In this document: one piece after another, positions 1 through 11,769 of the stretch
Layout of the letters: every line of letters begins with the position of its first letter
How positions within the stretch are numbered: the first letter of the stretch is position 1
NCBI GenBank assembly: GCA_963580455.1
Contig: OY756962.1
Span: 17,006,001-17,070,000 of the forward strand
DNA from: Euonymus europaeus
Lineage: Eukaryota > Streptophyta > Magnoliopsida > Celastrales > Celastraceae
DNA: 64,000 nucleotides
Direction of reading: 5' to 3'
Notes under the pieces: generated by a model
What the model saw: only the letters and a program-made list of their open reading frames with translations
What the model was told of the DNA's origin: nothing
Database searches by the model: none
Made by a program: the position numbers and the translations under genes

Positions 1-789
1 TCTATTTGTCATAGAAAGATGGTGTTTTAGCATCGATTAATCTAGGAAGCTTATACTCGTAAAATTTGACAAAGAAGAACTATAAAAGGTCTATCCCGAG
101 CACCTTTGTTGGTCCGGAGTTGCTCAACTCTCTCTATGGAGGAGATTTTAACGGTTTTGTCCATTGTTGATAAAAAGTTGGTGCTTTGGCATCGAAATAA
201 TCTTGGAAGCTTATACTCGTAAAAATTTACATAGAAGAACAATAAAAAGTGTACACCTAGCAATTTTGATGATCCGAAGCTTCTCAACTCTCTCTATGGA
301 GGAGCTTTTAACGGTTTTGTCCATTTGTGATAAAAAGTTGGTGTTTTGGCATCGAAATAATCTAGGAAGCTTATACTCATAAAATTTGACATAGAAAAAC
401 AATAAAAATTGTACACCGAGCAACTTTGATGGTCCGAAGTTTCTGAACTCTCTCTATGGAGGAGCTTTTAACGGTTTTGTCCATTTGTCGTAAAAAGTTC
501 ATTTTTCGGCATCGAAATAATCTAGGAAGCTTATACTCATAAAATTTAACATAGAAGAACAATAAAAAGTGTACATCGAGCAACTTTGATGGTTCGAAGT
601 TGCTCAACTCTCTCTATGGAGGAGCTTTTAACGGTTTTGTCCATTTCTCATAGAAAGTTGGTGATTTGGAATCCAAATAAGTTTGGAAGCTTATACTCAT
701 AAAATTTGACATAGAATAACAATAAAAAGTGTACACCGAGCAACTTTGATGGTCCAAAGTTGCTCAACTCTCTCTATGGAGGGGCTTTT
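1..789. repeat. Satellite, array start, no clear HOR
   Basis: About five monomers, alternating subtypes with GTGATTTGGAATC, GTGTTTTGGCATC and GTTCATTTTT before the HindIII site. The order resembles the following 1,279-bp repeat (790-3220) but is not a full copy. The window cuts into the first monomer. No gene is seen. Confidence 0.85.
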
Positions 790-3220
790 AACGGTTTTGT
801 CAATTTGTCATTAAAAGATGGTGTTTTTGCATCGATTAATCTAGGAAGCTTATACTCGTAAAATTTGACGAAGAAGAACAATAAAAAGTCTATCCCGAGC
901 AACTTTGTTGATCCGGAGTTGCTCAACTCACTCTATGGAGGAGATTTTACCGGTTTTGTCCATTGTTGATAAAAAGTTGGTGTTTTGGCATCGAAATAAT
1001 CTTGGAAGCTTATACTCGTAAAATTTGACATAGAAGAACAATAAAAAGTGTACACCGAGCAACTTTGATGGTCCGAAGTTGCTAAACTCTCTTTATGGAG
1101 GAGCTTTTAACAGTTTTGTCCATTTGTCGTAAAAAGTTCGTTTTTTGGCATGGAAATAATCTAGGAAGCTTATACTCAAAATATTTAACATAGAAGAACA
1201 ATAAAAGGTGTACATCGAACAACTTTGATGGTTCGAAGTTGCTCTACACTCTCTATGGAGGAGCTTTTAACGGTTTTGTCCATTTCTCATAGAAAGTTGG
1301 TGATTTGGAATCGAAATAATCTCGAAAGCTTATACTCGTAAAAATTTACATAGAAGAACAATAAAAAGTGTACACCGAGCAATTTTGATGGTCCGAAGTT
1401 TCTCAACTCTCTCTATGGAGGAGCTTTTAACGGTTTTGTTCATTTGTGATAAAAAGTTGGTGTTTTGGCATCGAAATAATCTAGGAAGCTTATACTCATA
1501 AAATTTGACATAGAAAAACAATAAAAATTGTACACCGAGCAACTTTGATGGTCCGAAGTTTCTGAACTCTCTCTATGGAGGAGCTTTTAACGGTTTTGTC
1601 CATTTGTCATAAAAAGTTCATTTTTTGGCATCGAAATAATCTAGGAAGCTTATACTCATAAAATTTAACATCGAAGAACAATAAAAAGTGTACATCGAGC
1701 AACTATGATGGTTCGAAGTTGCTCAAGTCTCTCTATGGAGGAGCTTTTAACGGTTTTGTCCATTTCTCATAGAAAGTTGGTGATTCGGAATCGAAATAAT
1801 CTCGGAAGCTTATACTCATAAAATTTGACATAGAATAACAATAAAAAGTGTACATCGAGCAACTTTGATGGTTCGAAGTTGCTCAACTCTCTCTATGGAG
1901 GAGCTTTTAACGGTTTTGTCCATTTCTCATAGAAAGTTGGTGATTTGGAATCCAAATAAGTTTGGAAGCTTATACTCATAAAATTTGACATAGAATAACA
2001 ATAAAAAGTGTACACCGAGCAACTTTGATGGTCCAAAGTTGCTCAACTCTCTCTATGGAGGGGCTTTTAACGGTTTTGCCTATTTGTCATAGAAAGATGG
2101 TGTTTTAGCATCGATTAATCTAGGAAGCTTATACTCGTAAAATTTGACAAAGAAGAACAATAAAAAGTCTATCCCGAGCAACTTTGTTGATCCGGAGTTG
2201 CTCAAATCTCTCTATGGAGGAGATTTTAACGGTTTTGTCCATTGTTGATAAAAAGTTGGTGTTTTGGCATCGAAATAATCTTGGAAGCTTATACTCGTAA
2301 AATTTGACATAGAAGAACAATAAAAAGTGTACACCGAGCAACTTTGATGGTCCGAAGTTGCTCAACTCTCTTTATGGAGGAGCTTTTAACAGTTTTGTCC
2401 ATTTGTCGTAAAAAGTTCGTTTTTTGGCATGGAAATAATCTAGGAAGCTTATACTCAAAATATTTAACATAGAAGAACAATAAAAAGTGTACATCGAACA
2501 ACTTTGATGGTTCGAAGTTGCTCTACACTCTCTATGGAGGAGCTTTTAACGGTTTTGTCTATTTCTCATAGAAAGTTGGTGATTTGGAATCGAAATAATC
2601 TCGGAAGCTTATACTCGTAAAAATTTACATAGAAGAACAATAAAAAGTGTACACCGAGCAATTTTGATGGTCCGAAGTTTCTCAACTCTCTCTATGGAGG
2701 AGCTTTTAACTGTTTTGTTCATTTGTGATAAAAAGTTGGTGTTTTGGCATCGAAATAATCTAGGAAGCTTATACTCATAAAATTTGACATAGAAAAACAA
2801 TAAAAATTGTACACCGAGCAACTTTGATGGTCCGAAGTTTCTGAACTCTCTCTATGGAGGAGCTTTTAACGGTTTTGTCCATTTGTCGTAAAAAGTTCAT
2901 TTTTTGGCATCGAAATAATCTAGGAAGCTTATACTCATAAAATTTAACATCGAAGAACAATAAAAAGTGTACATCGAGCAACTATGATGGTTCGAAGTTG
3001 CTCAAGTCTCTCTATGGAGGAGCTTTTAACGGTTTTGTCCATTTCTCATAGAAAGTTGGTGATTCGGAATCGAAATAATCTCGGAAGCTTATACTCATAA
3101 AATTTGACATAGAATAACAATAAAAAGTGTACACCGAGCAACTTTGATGGTTCGAAGTTGCTCAACTCTCTCTATGGAGGGGCTTTTAACGGTTTTGTCC
3201 ATTTGTCATAGAAAGATGGT
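790..3220. repeat. Two copies of a ~1,279-bp (8-monomer) higher-order repeat
   Basis: Subtype order and private variants recur with a shift of 1,279 bp, which is 8 monomers less one base. Examples are the GTGTTTTAGCATCGATTAATC monomer (near 820 and 2105), the GTCCATTGTTGATAAAAAG variant (near 957 and 2237) and the matching monomers at 1330-1542 and 2609-2821. Copy 1 is roughly 790-2068 and copy 2 roughly 2069-3220. Copies differ by scattered point changes, so the duplication is not among the newest in the window. Edges are approximate. Confidence 0.75.
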
Positions 3221-5003
3221 GTTTTAGCATCGAAATAATCTAGGAAGCTTATCCTCGTAAAATTTGACATAGAAGAACATAAAAATGTATATCGCGAGCA
3301 ACTTTGTTGGGCCGAAGTTGCTCAACTCTCTCTATGGAGGAGCTTTTAACGGTTTTGTCCATTTGTGATAAAAAGTTGGTGTTTTGGCACCGAAATAATC
3401 TTGGAAGCTTATACTCGTAAAATTTGACATAGAAGAACAATAAAAAGTGTACACCAAGCAACTTTGATGATCCGAAGTTTCTCAACTCTCTCTATAGAGG
3501 AGCTTTTAACGGTTTTGTCCATTTGTGAAAAAAAGTTGGTGTTTTGGCATCGAAATAATCTAGGAAGCTTATACTCATAAAATTTGACATAGAAAAACAA
3601 TAAAAATTGTACACCGAGCAACTTTGATGGTCCGAAGTTTCTGAACTCTCTCTATGGAGGAGCTTTTAACGGTTTTGTCCATTTGTCTTAAAAATTCATT
3701 TTTTGGCATCGAAATAATCCAGGAAGCTTATACTCATAAAATTTAACATAGAAGAACAATAAAAAGTGGTCATCGAGCAACTTAGATGGTTCGAAGTTGC
3801 TCTACACTCTCTATGGAGGAGCTTTTAACGGTTTTGTCCATTTCTCATAGAAAGTTGATGATTTGGAATCCAAATAATTTTGGAAGCTTATACTCGTAAA
3901 AATTTACATAGAATAACAATAAAAAGTGTACACCGAGCAACTTTGATGGTCCAATGTTGCTCAACTCTCTCTATGGAGGGGCTTTTAACGGTTTTGTCCA
4001 TTTGTCATAGAAAGATGGTGTTTTAGCATCGAAATAATCTAGGAAGCTTATACTCGTAAAATTTGGCAAAGAAGAACAATAAAAAGTCTATCCCGAGCAA
4101 CTTTGTTGGTCCGGAGTTGCTCAACTCTCTCTATGGAGGAGATTTTAACGGTTTTGTCCATTTTTGATAAAAAGTTGGTGTTTTGGCATCGAAATAATCT
4201 TGGAAGCTTATACTCAAAAAATTTAACATAGAAGAACAATAAAAAGTGTACATCGAACAACTTTGATGGTTCGAAGTTGCTCTACACTCTCTATGGAGGA
4301 GCTTTTAACGGTTTTGTCCATTTCTCATAGAAAGTTGGTGATTTGGAATCGAAATAATCTCGGAAGCTTATACTCGTAAAAATTTACATAGAAGAACAAT
4401 AAAAAGTGTACATCGAGCAATTTTGATGGTCCGAAGTTTCTAAACTCTCTCTATGGAGGAGCTTTTAACAGTTTTGTCAATTTGTCGTAAAAAGTTCGTT
4501 TTTTGGCATCGAAATAATCTAGGAAGCTTATACTCATAAAAATTAACATAGAAAAACAATAAAAGTTGTACATCGAGCAACTTTGATGGTTCGAAGTTGC
4601 TTCACTCACTCTATGGAGGAGCTTTTAACGGCTTTGTACATTTCTCATAGAAAGTTGGTGATTTGGAATCGAAATAATCTGGGAAGCTTATACTCATAAA
4701 ATTTGACATAGAATAACAATAAAAAGTGTACACCGAGCAACTTTGATGGTCCGAAGTTGCTCAACTCTCTCTATGTAGGGGCTCTTAACGGTTTTCTCCA
4801 TTTGTCATAGAAAGATGGTGTTTGAGCATCGAAATAATGTAGGAAGCTTATACTCATAAAATTTGACATAGAAGAACAATAAAAAGTGTATCCCGAGCAA
4901 CTTTGTTGGTCCGAAGTTGCTCAACTCTCTCTATGGAGGAGCTTTTAACGGTTTTGTCCATTTGTCATAGAAAGATGGTGTTTTAGCATCGAAATAATCT
5001 AGG

Positions 5004-5163
5004 AAGCTTATACTCGTAAAATTTGACATAGAAGAACAATAAAAAGTGTATCCCGAGCAACTTTGTTGGTCCGAAGTTGCTCAACTCTCTCTATGGAGGA
5101 GCTTTTAACGGTTTTGTCCATTTCTCATAGAAAGTTGGTGATTTGGAATCGAAATAATCTAGG
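5004..5163. repeat. Representative satellite monomer (160 bp)
   Basis: A typical monomer, taken from HindIII site to HindIII site. In order it has AAGCTTATACTC (5004-5015), an A-rich stretch with GAACAATAAAAAGTGTA, a perfect inverted repeat GAGCAACTT (5055-5063) / AAGTTGCTC (5074-5082) around a 10-base loop, the CTCTCTATGGAGGAGC block (about 5087-5102), TTTAACGGTTT (5104-5114), TTTTGTCCATTT, and a subtype-specific segment before the next HindIII site. The length is close to the nucleosome repeat, as is usual for plant centromeric satellites; a centromeric role is inference only. Confidence 0.95.
5055..5082. repeat. Conserved dyad symmetry inside the monomer (example)
   Basis: GAGCAACTT at 5055-5063 is the exact reverse complement of AAGTTGCTC at 5074-5082, with a 10-base loop. 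In RNA the stem could extend inward by a G-U and a G-C pair. The same arrangement is seen in most monomers. Subtypes with GAGCACCTT, GAACAACTT or GAGCAATTT, or with AAGTTTCTC, lose one or more pairs, and the changes in the two arms are not compensatory. Dyad symmetries capable of hairpins or cruciforms are known in centromeric satellites lacking CENP-B boxes; function here is unproven. Confidence 0.85.
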
Positions 5164-5649
5164 AAGCTTATACTCATAAAATTTAACATAGAAGAACAAT
5201 AAAAAGTGGTCATCGAGCAACTTAGATGGTTCGAAGTTGGTCAACTCTCTCTATGGAGGAGCTTTTAACGGTTTTGTCCATTTCTCATAGAAAGTTGGTG
5301 ATTTGGAATCCAAATAATTTTGGAAGCTTATACTCATAAAATTTGACATAGAATAACAATAAAAAGTGTACACCGAGCAACTTTGATGGTCCAAAGTTGC
5401 TCAACTCTCTCTATGGAGGGGCTTTTAACGGTTTTGTCCATTTGTCATAGAAAGATGGTGTTTTAGCATCGAAATAATCTAGGAAGCTTATACTCGTAAA
5501 ATTTGACAAAGAAGAACAATAAAAAGTCTATCCCGAGCAACTTTGTTGGTCCGGAGTTGCTCAACTGTCTCTATGGAGGAGATTTTAACGGTTTTGTCCA
5601 TTTTTGATAAAAAGTTGGTGTTTTGGCATTGAAATAATCTTGGAAGCTT

Positions 5650-8600
5650 ATACTCGTAAAATTTGACGTAGAAAAACAATAAAAAGTGTACATCGAGCAA
5701 CTTTGATGGTTCGAAGTTGCTCCACTCTCTCTATGGAGGAGCTTTTAACGGTTTTGTCCATTTCACATAGAAAGTTGGTGATTTGGAATCGAAATAATCT
5801 AGGAAGCTTATACTCATAAAATTTGACATAGAATAACAATAAAAAGTGTACACCGAGCAACTTTGATGGTCCGAAGTTGCTCAATTCTCTCTATGTAGGG
5901 GCTCTTAACGATTTTCTCCATTTGTCATAGAAAGATGGTGTTTGAGCATCGAAATAATATAGGAAGCTTATACTCATAAAATTTGACATAGAAGAACAAT
6001 AAAAAGTGTATCCCGAGCAACTTTGTTGGTCCGAAGTTGCTCAACTCTCTCTCTGGAGGAGCTTTTAACGGTTTTGTCCATTTGTCATAGAAAGATGGTG
6101 TTTTAGCATCGAAATAATCTAGGAAGCTTATACTCGTAAAATTTGACATAGAAGAACAATAAAAAGTGTATCCCGAGCAACTTTGTTGGTCCGAAGTTGC
6201 TCAACTCTCTCTATGGAGGAGCTTTTAACGGTTTTGTCCATTTCTTATAGAAAGTTGGTGATTTGGAAATAATCTTGGAAGCTTATACTCATAAAATTTG
6301 ACATAGAAGAACAATAAAAAGTGTACACCGAGCAATTTTGATGGTCCGAAGTTTCTCAACTCTCTCAATGGAGGAGCTTTTAACGGTTTTGTCCATTTGT
6401 CGTAAAAAGTTTGTTTTTTGGCATCGAAATAATCTAGGAAGCTTATACTCATAAAATTTAACATAGAAGAACAATAAAAAGTGTACATCGAGCAACTTTG
6501 ACGGTTCGAAGTTGCTCCACACTCTCTATGGAGGAGCTTTTAACGGTTTTGTCCATTTCTCATAGAAAGTTGGTGATTTGTAATCGAAATAATCTTCAAA
6601 GATTATACTCGTAAAATTTGACATAGAAGAACAATAACAAGTGTACACCGAGCAACTTTGATGGTCCCAAGTTGCTCAACTCTCTCTATGGAGGAGCTTT
6701 TAACGATTTTGTCCAATTGTCATAGAAGGATGGTGTTTTAGTATCGAAATAATCGACGAAGCTTATCCTCGTAAAATTTGACATAGAAGAACAATAAAAA
6801 GTATATCGCGAGCAACTTTGTTGGTCCGAAGTTGCTCAACTCTCTCTATGGAGGAGCTTTTAACGGTTTTCTCCATTTGTGATAAAAAGTTGGTGTTTTG
6901 GAACCGAAATAATCTTGGAAGCTTATACTCGTAAAATTTGACATAGAAGAACAATAAAAAGTGTACACCGAGCAACTTTGATGGTCCGAAGTTTCTCAAC
7001 TCTCTCTATGGAGGAGCTTTTAACGGTTTTGTCCATTTGTCTTAAAAATTCATTATTTGGCATCGAAATAATCTAGGAAGCTTATACTCATAAAATTTAA
7101 CATAGAAGAACAATAAAAAGTGTACATCGAGCAACTTTGATGGTTCGAAGTTGCTCCACACTCTCTATGGAGGAGCTTTTAACGGTTTTGTCCATTTCTC
7201 ATAGAAAGTTGGTGATTTGTAATCGAAATAATCTTCAAAGATTATACTCGTAAAATTTGACATAGAAGAACAATAACAAGTGTACACCGAGCAACTTTGA
7301 TGGTCCCAAGTTGCTCAACTCTCTCTATGGAGGAGCTTTTAACGATTTTGTCCAATTGTCATAGAAGGATGGTGTTTTAGTATCGAAATAATCGACGAAG
7401 CTTATCCTCTTCAAATTTGACATAGAAGAACAATAAAAAGTATATCGCGAGCAACTTTGTTGGTCCGAAGTTGCTCAACTCTCTCTATGGAGGAGCTTTT
7501 AACGGTTTTCTCCATTTGTGATAAAAAGTTGGTGTTTTGGCACCGAAATAATCTTGGAAGCTTATACTCGTAAAATTTGACATAGAAGAACAATAAAAAG
7601 TGTACACCGTGCAACTTTGATGGTCCGAAGTTTCTCAACTCTCTCTATGGAGGAGCTTTTAACGGTTTTGTCCATTTGTCTTAAAAATTCATTATTTGGC
7701 ATCGAAATAATCTAGGAAGCTTATACTCATAAAATTTAACATAGAAGAACAATAAAAAGTGTACATCGAGCAACTTAGATGGTTCGACGTTGCTCAACTC
7801 TCTCTATGGAGGAGCTTTTAACGGTTTTGTCCATTTCACATAGAAAGTTGGTGATTTGGAATCGAAATAATCTAGGAAGCTTATACTCATAAAATTTGAC
7901 ATAGAATAACAATAAAAAGTGTACACCGAGCAACTTTGATGGTCCGAAGTTGCTCAATTCTCTCTATGTAGGGGCTCTTAACGATTTTCTCCATTTGTCA
8001 TAGAAAGATGGTGTTTGAGCATCGAAATAATATAGGAAGCTTATACTCATAAAATTTGACATAGAAGAACAATAAAAAGTGTATCCCGAGCAACTTTGTT
8101 GGTCCGAAGTTGCTCAACTCTCTCTCTGGAGGAGCTTTTAACGGTTTTGTCCATTTGTCATAGAAAGATGGTGTTTTAGCATCGAAATAATCTAGGAAGC
8201 TTATACTCGTAAAATTTGACATAGAAGAACAATAAAAAGTGTATCCCGAGCAACTTTGTTGGTCCGAAGTTGCTCAACTCTCTCTATGGAGGAGCTTTTA
8301 ACGGTTTTGTCCATTTCTTATAGAAAGTTGGTGATTTGGAAATAATCTTGGAAGCTTATACTCATAAAATTTGACATAGAAGAACAATAAAAAGTGTACA
8401 CCGAGCAATTTTGATGGTCCGAAGTTTCTCAACTCTCTCAATGGAGGAGCTTTTAACGGTTTTGTCCATTTGTCGTAAAAAGTTTGTTTTTTGGCATCGA
8501 AATAATCTAGGAAGCTTATACTCATAAAATTTAACATAGAAGAACAATAAAAAGTGTACATCGAGCAACTTTGATGGTTCGAAGTTGCTCCACACTCTCT

Positions 8601-9720
8601 ATGGAGGAGCTTTTAACGGTTTTGTCCATTTCTCATAGAAAGTTGGTGATTTGTAATCGAAATAATCTTCAAAGATTATACTCGTAAAATTTGACATAGA
8701 AGAACAATAACAAGTGTACACCGAGCAACTTTGATGGTCCCAAGTTGCTCAACTCTCTCTATGGAGGAGCTTTTAACGATTTTGTCCAATTGTCATAGAA
8801 GGATGGTGTTTTAGTATCGAAATAATCGACGAAGCTTATCCTCGTAAAATTTGACATAGAAGAACAATAAAAAGTATATCGCGAGCAACTTTGTTGGTCC
8901 GAAGTTGCTCAACTCTCTCTATGGAGGAGCTTTTAACGGTTTTCTCCATTTGTGATAAAAAGTTGGTGTTTTGGCACCGAAATAATCTTGGAAGCTTATA
9001 CTCGTAAAATTTGACATAGAAGAACAATAAAAAGTGTACACCGAGCAACTTTGATGGTCCGAAGTTTCTCAACTCTCTCTATGGAGGAGCTTTTAACGGT
9101 TTTGTCCATTTGTCTTAAAAATTCATTATTTGGCATCGAAATAATCTAGGAAGCTTATACTCATAAAATTTAACATAGAAGAACAATAAAAAGTGTACAT
9201 TGAGCAACTTTGATGGTTCGAAGTTGCTCCACACTCTCTATGGAGGAGCTTTTAACGGTTTTGTCCATTTCTCATAGAAAGTTGGTGATTTGTAATCGAA
9301 ATAATCTTCAAAGATTATACTCGTAAAATTTGACATAGAAGAACAATAACAAGTGTACACCGAGCAACTTTGATGGTCCCAAGTTGCTCAACTCTCTCTA
9401 TGGAGGAGCTTTTAACGATTTTGTCCAATTGTCATAGAAGGATGGTGTTTTAGTATCGAAATAATCGACGAAGCTTATCCTCTTCAAATTTGACATAGAA
9501 GAACAATAAAAAGTATATCGCGAGCAACTTTGTTGGTCCGAAGTTGCTCAACTCTCTCTATGGAGGAGCTTTTAACGGTTTTCTCCATTTGTGATAAAAA
9601 GTTGGTGTTTTGGCACCGAAATAATCTTGGAAGCTTATACTCGTTAAATTTGACATAGAAGAACAATAAAAAGTGTATCCCGAGCAACTTTGATGGTTCG
9701 AAGTTGCTCCACACTCTCTA
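5650..9720. repeat. Two copies of a ~2,073-bp (13-monomer) higher-order repeat
   Basis: The stretch from about 5720 to 7690 recurs from about 7790 to 9720 with a constant shift of 2,073 bp. For example 5925-6522 matches 7998-8595 almost base for base, including a shared 5-bp loss in GTGATTTGGAAATAATC (6259 and 8332). Inside each copy there is a shorter tandem repeat of about 639 bp (4 monomers), marked by the ATCTTCAAAGATTATACTCG variant near 6591, 7230, 8664 and 9303. So a 4-monomer duplication came first and a 13-monomer duplication later copied it. Confidence 0.85.
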
Positions 9721-11769
9721 TGGAGGAGCCTTTAACGGTTTTGTCCATTTCTCATAGAAAGTTGGTGACTTGGAATCGAAATAATCTAGGAAGCTTATAC
9801 TCGTAAAATTTGACAAAAAAGAACAATAAAAAGTGTATACCGAGCAACTTTGTTGGTCAGAAGTTGCCCAACTCTCTCTATGGACGAGCTTTTAACTGTT
9901 TTGTCCATTTGTGATAAAAAGTTGGTGTTTTAGCATTGAAATAATCTAGGAAGCTTATACTCGTAAAATTTGACAAAAAAGAACAATAAAAAGTGTATAC
10001 CGAGCAACTTTGTTGTCCATTTCTCATAGAAAGTTGGTGACTTGGAATCGAAATAATCTTGGATGATTATACTCGTAAAATTTGACATAGAAGAACAATT
10101 AAAAGTGTACACCGAGCAACTTTGATGGTTCTAAGTTGCTCAACTCTCTCTATAAAGGAGCTTTTAACGATTTTCTCCATTTGTCATAGAAGGATGGTGT
10201 TTTAGCATCGAAATAATCTAGGAAGCTTATACTCGTTAAATTTGACAAAGAAGAACAATAAAAAGTCTATTCCGAGCAACATTGTTGGTCGAAGTTGCTC
10301 AACTCTCTCTATGGAGGAGCTTTTAACGGTTTTGTCCATTTGTCATAGAAAGATGGTGTTTTAGCATCGAAATAATCTAGGAAGCTCATACTCATAAAAT
10401 TTGACATAGAAGAACAATAAAAAGTGTATCGCGAGCAACTTTGTTGGTCCGAAGTTGCTTAACTCTCTCTATGGAGGAGCTTTTAACGATTTTGTCCATT
10501 TCTCATAGAAAATTGGTGATTTGGAATCGAAATAATCCTGGAAGCTTATACTCATAAAATTTGACATAGAATAATGATAAAAAGTGTACACTGAGCAACT
10601 TTGATGGTCCGAAGTTGCTCAACTCTCTCTATGGAGTGGCTTTTAACGATTTTCTCCATTTGTCATAGAAGGCTGGAGTTTTAGCATTGAAATAATCTAG
10701 GAAGCTTATACTCGTAAAATTTGACATAAAAGAACAATAAAAAGAGTATCCCTAGCAACTTTGTTGGTCTGAAGTTGCTCAACTCTCTCTATGGAGGAGC
10801 TTTTAAGGGTTTTGTCCATTTGTGATAAAAACTTGTTATTTTGGCATTGAAATAATCTTGGAAGCTTATACTTGTAAAATTTGACATAGAAGAACAATAA
10901 AAAGTGTACACCGAGCAATTTTGATGGTCCGAAGTTTCTCAACTCCCTGTACGGAGGAGCTTTTAACCGTTTTGTCCATTTGTCGTAAAAAGTTCATTTT
11001 CTTGCATCGCAATAATCCAGGAAGCTTATACTCATAAAATTTAACATAGAAGAACAATAAAAAGTGGACATCGAGCAACTTTGATGGTTCGAAGTTGCTT
11101 CACACTCCCTATGGAGGAGCTTTTAACGGTTTTGTTCATTTCTCATAGAAAGTTGGTGATTTGTAATCGAAATAATCTTGGAAGATTATACTCGTAAAAT
11201 TTGACATAGAAGAACAATAACAAGTGTACACCGAGCAACTTTGATGGTCCGATGTTGATCAACTCTCTCTATGGAGGAGCTTTTAACAATTTTGTCCATT
11301 TGTCATAGAAGAATGGTGTTTAAGCATCGAAATAATCTAGGAAGCTTATCCTCGTAAAATTTGACATAGAAGAACAATAAAAAGTATATCGCGAGCAACT
11401 TTGTTGGTCCGAAGTTGATCAACTCTCTCTATGGAGGAGATTTTAACGGTTTTATCCATTTGTATAAAAAGGTTGTGTTTTGGCAACGAAATAATCTTGA
11501 AAGCTTATACTCGTAAAATTTGACATAGAAGAACAATAAAAAGTGTAGACCGAGCACCTTTGATGGTCCGAAGTTGCTCAAGTCTCTCTATGGAGGAGCT
11601 TTTAACGGTTTTGTCAATTTGTCGTAAAAAGTTGGTGTTTTGGCAATGAAATAATCTTGGAAGCTTATAATCGTAAAATTTGACATAGAAGAACAATAAA
11701 AAGTGTACACCAAGCACCTTTGATGGTCCGAAGTTGCTCAAGTCTCTCTATGGAGGAGCTTTTAACGGT
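9721..11769. repeat. Irregular satellite stretch
   Basis: Monomers of mixed subtypes with no clean local higher-order period. It includes one truncated monomer (see 9951-10062). The order from about 10190 to 11080 resembles 16590-17500, a shift of about 6,398 bp (40 monomers less 2 bp), suggesting an older, longer-range duplication or exchange. No gene is seen. Confidence 0.8.
9951..10062. repeat. Truncated 112-bp satellite monomer
   Basis: The distance from the HindIII site at 9951 to the equivalent point of the next monomer (10063) is 112 bp instead of 160. At 10006-10020 the dyad's left arm and part of its loop (ACTTTGTTG) run straight into TCCATTTCTCATAG. This removes 48 bp, including the right dyad arm and the CTCTCTATGGAGG and AACGG blocks. 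The junction has short microhomology (TTG), fitting a slippage or end-joining deletion. Confidence 0.9.

Larger units (their letters stand above)
3221..5649. repeat. Satellite with 1,440-bp and 1,120-bp shifted blocks
   Basis: The private variant AAGTGGTCATCGAGCAACTT occurs near 3766 and 5206, 1,440 bp (9 monomers) apart, and the monomers at 4048-4260 and 5488-5700 show the same shift. The odd CTATGTAGGGGCTCTTAACG variant occurs at 4771 and again at 5891, a 7-monomer shift that carries on into the next block. Two nearly identical neighbouring monomers lie at about 4850-5030. No gene is seen. Confidence 0.75.
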
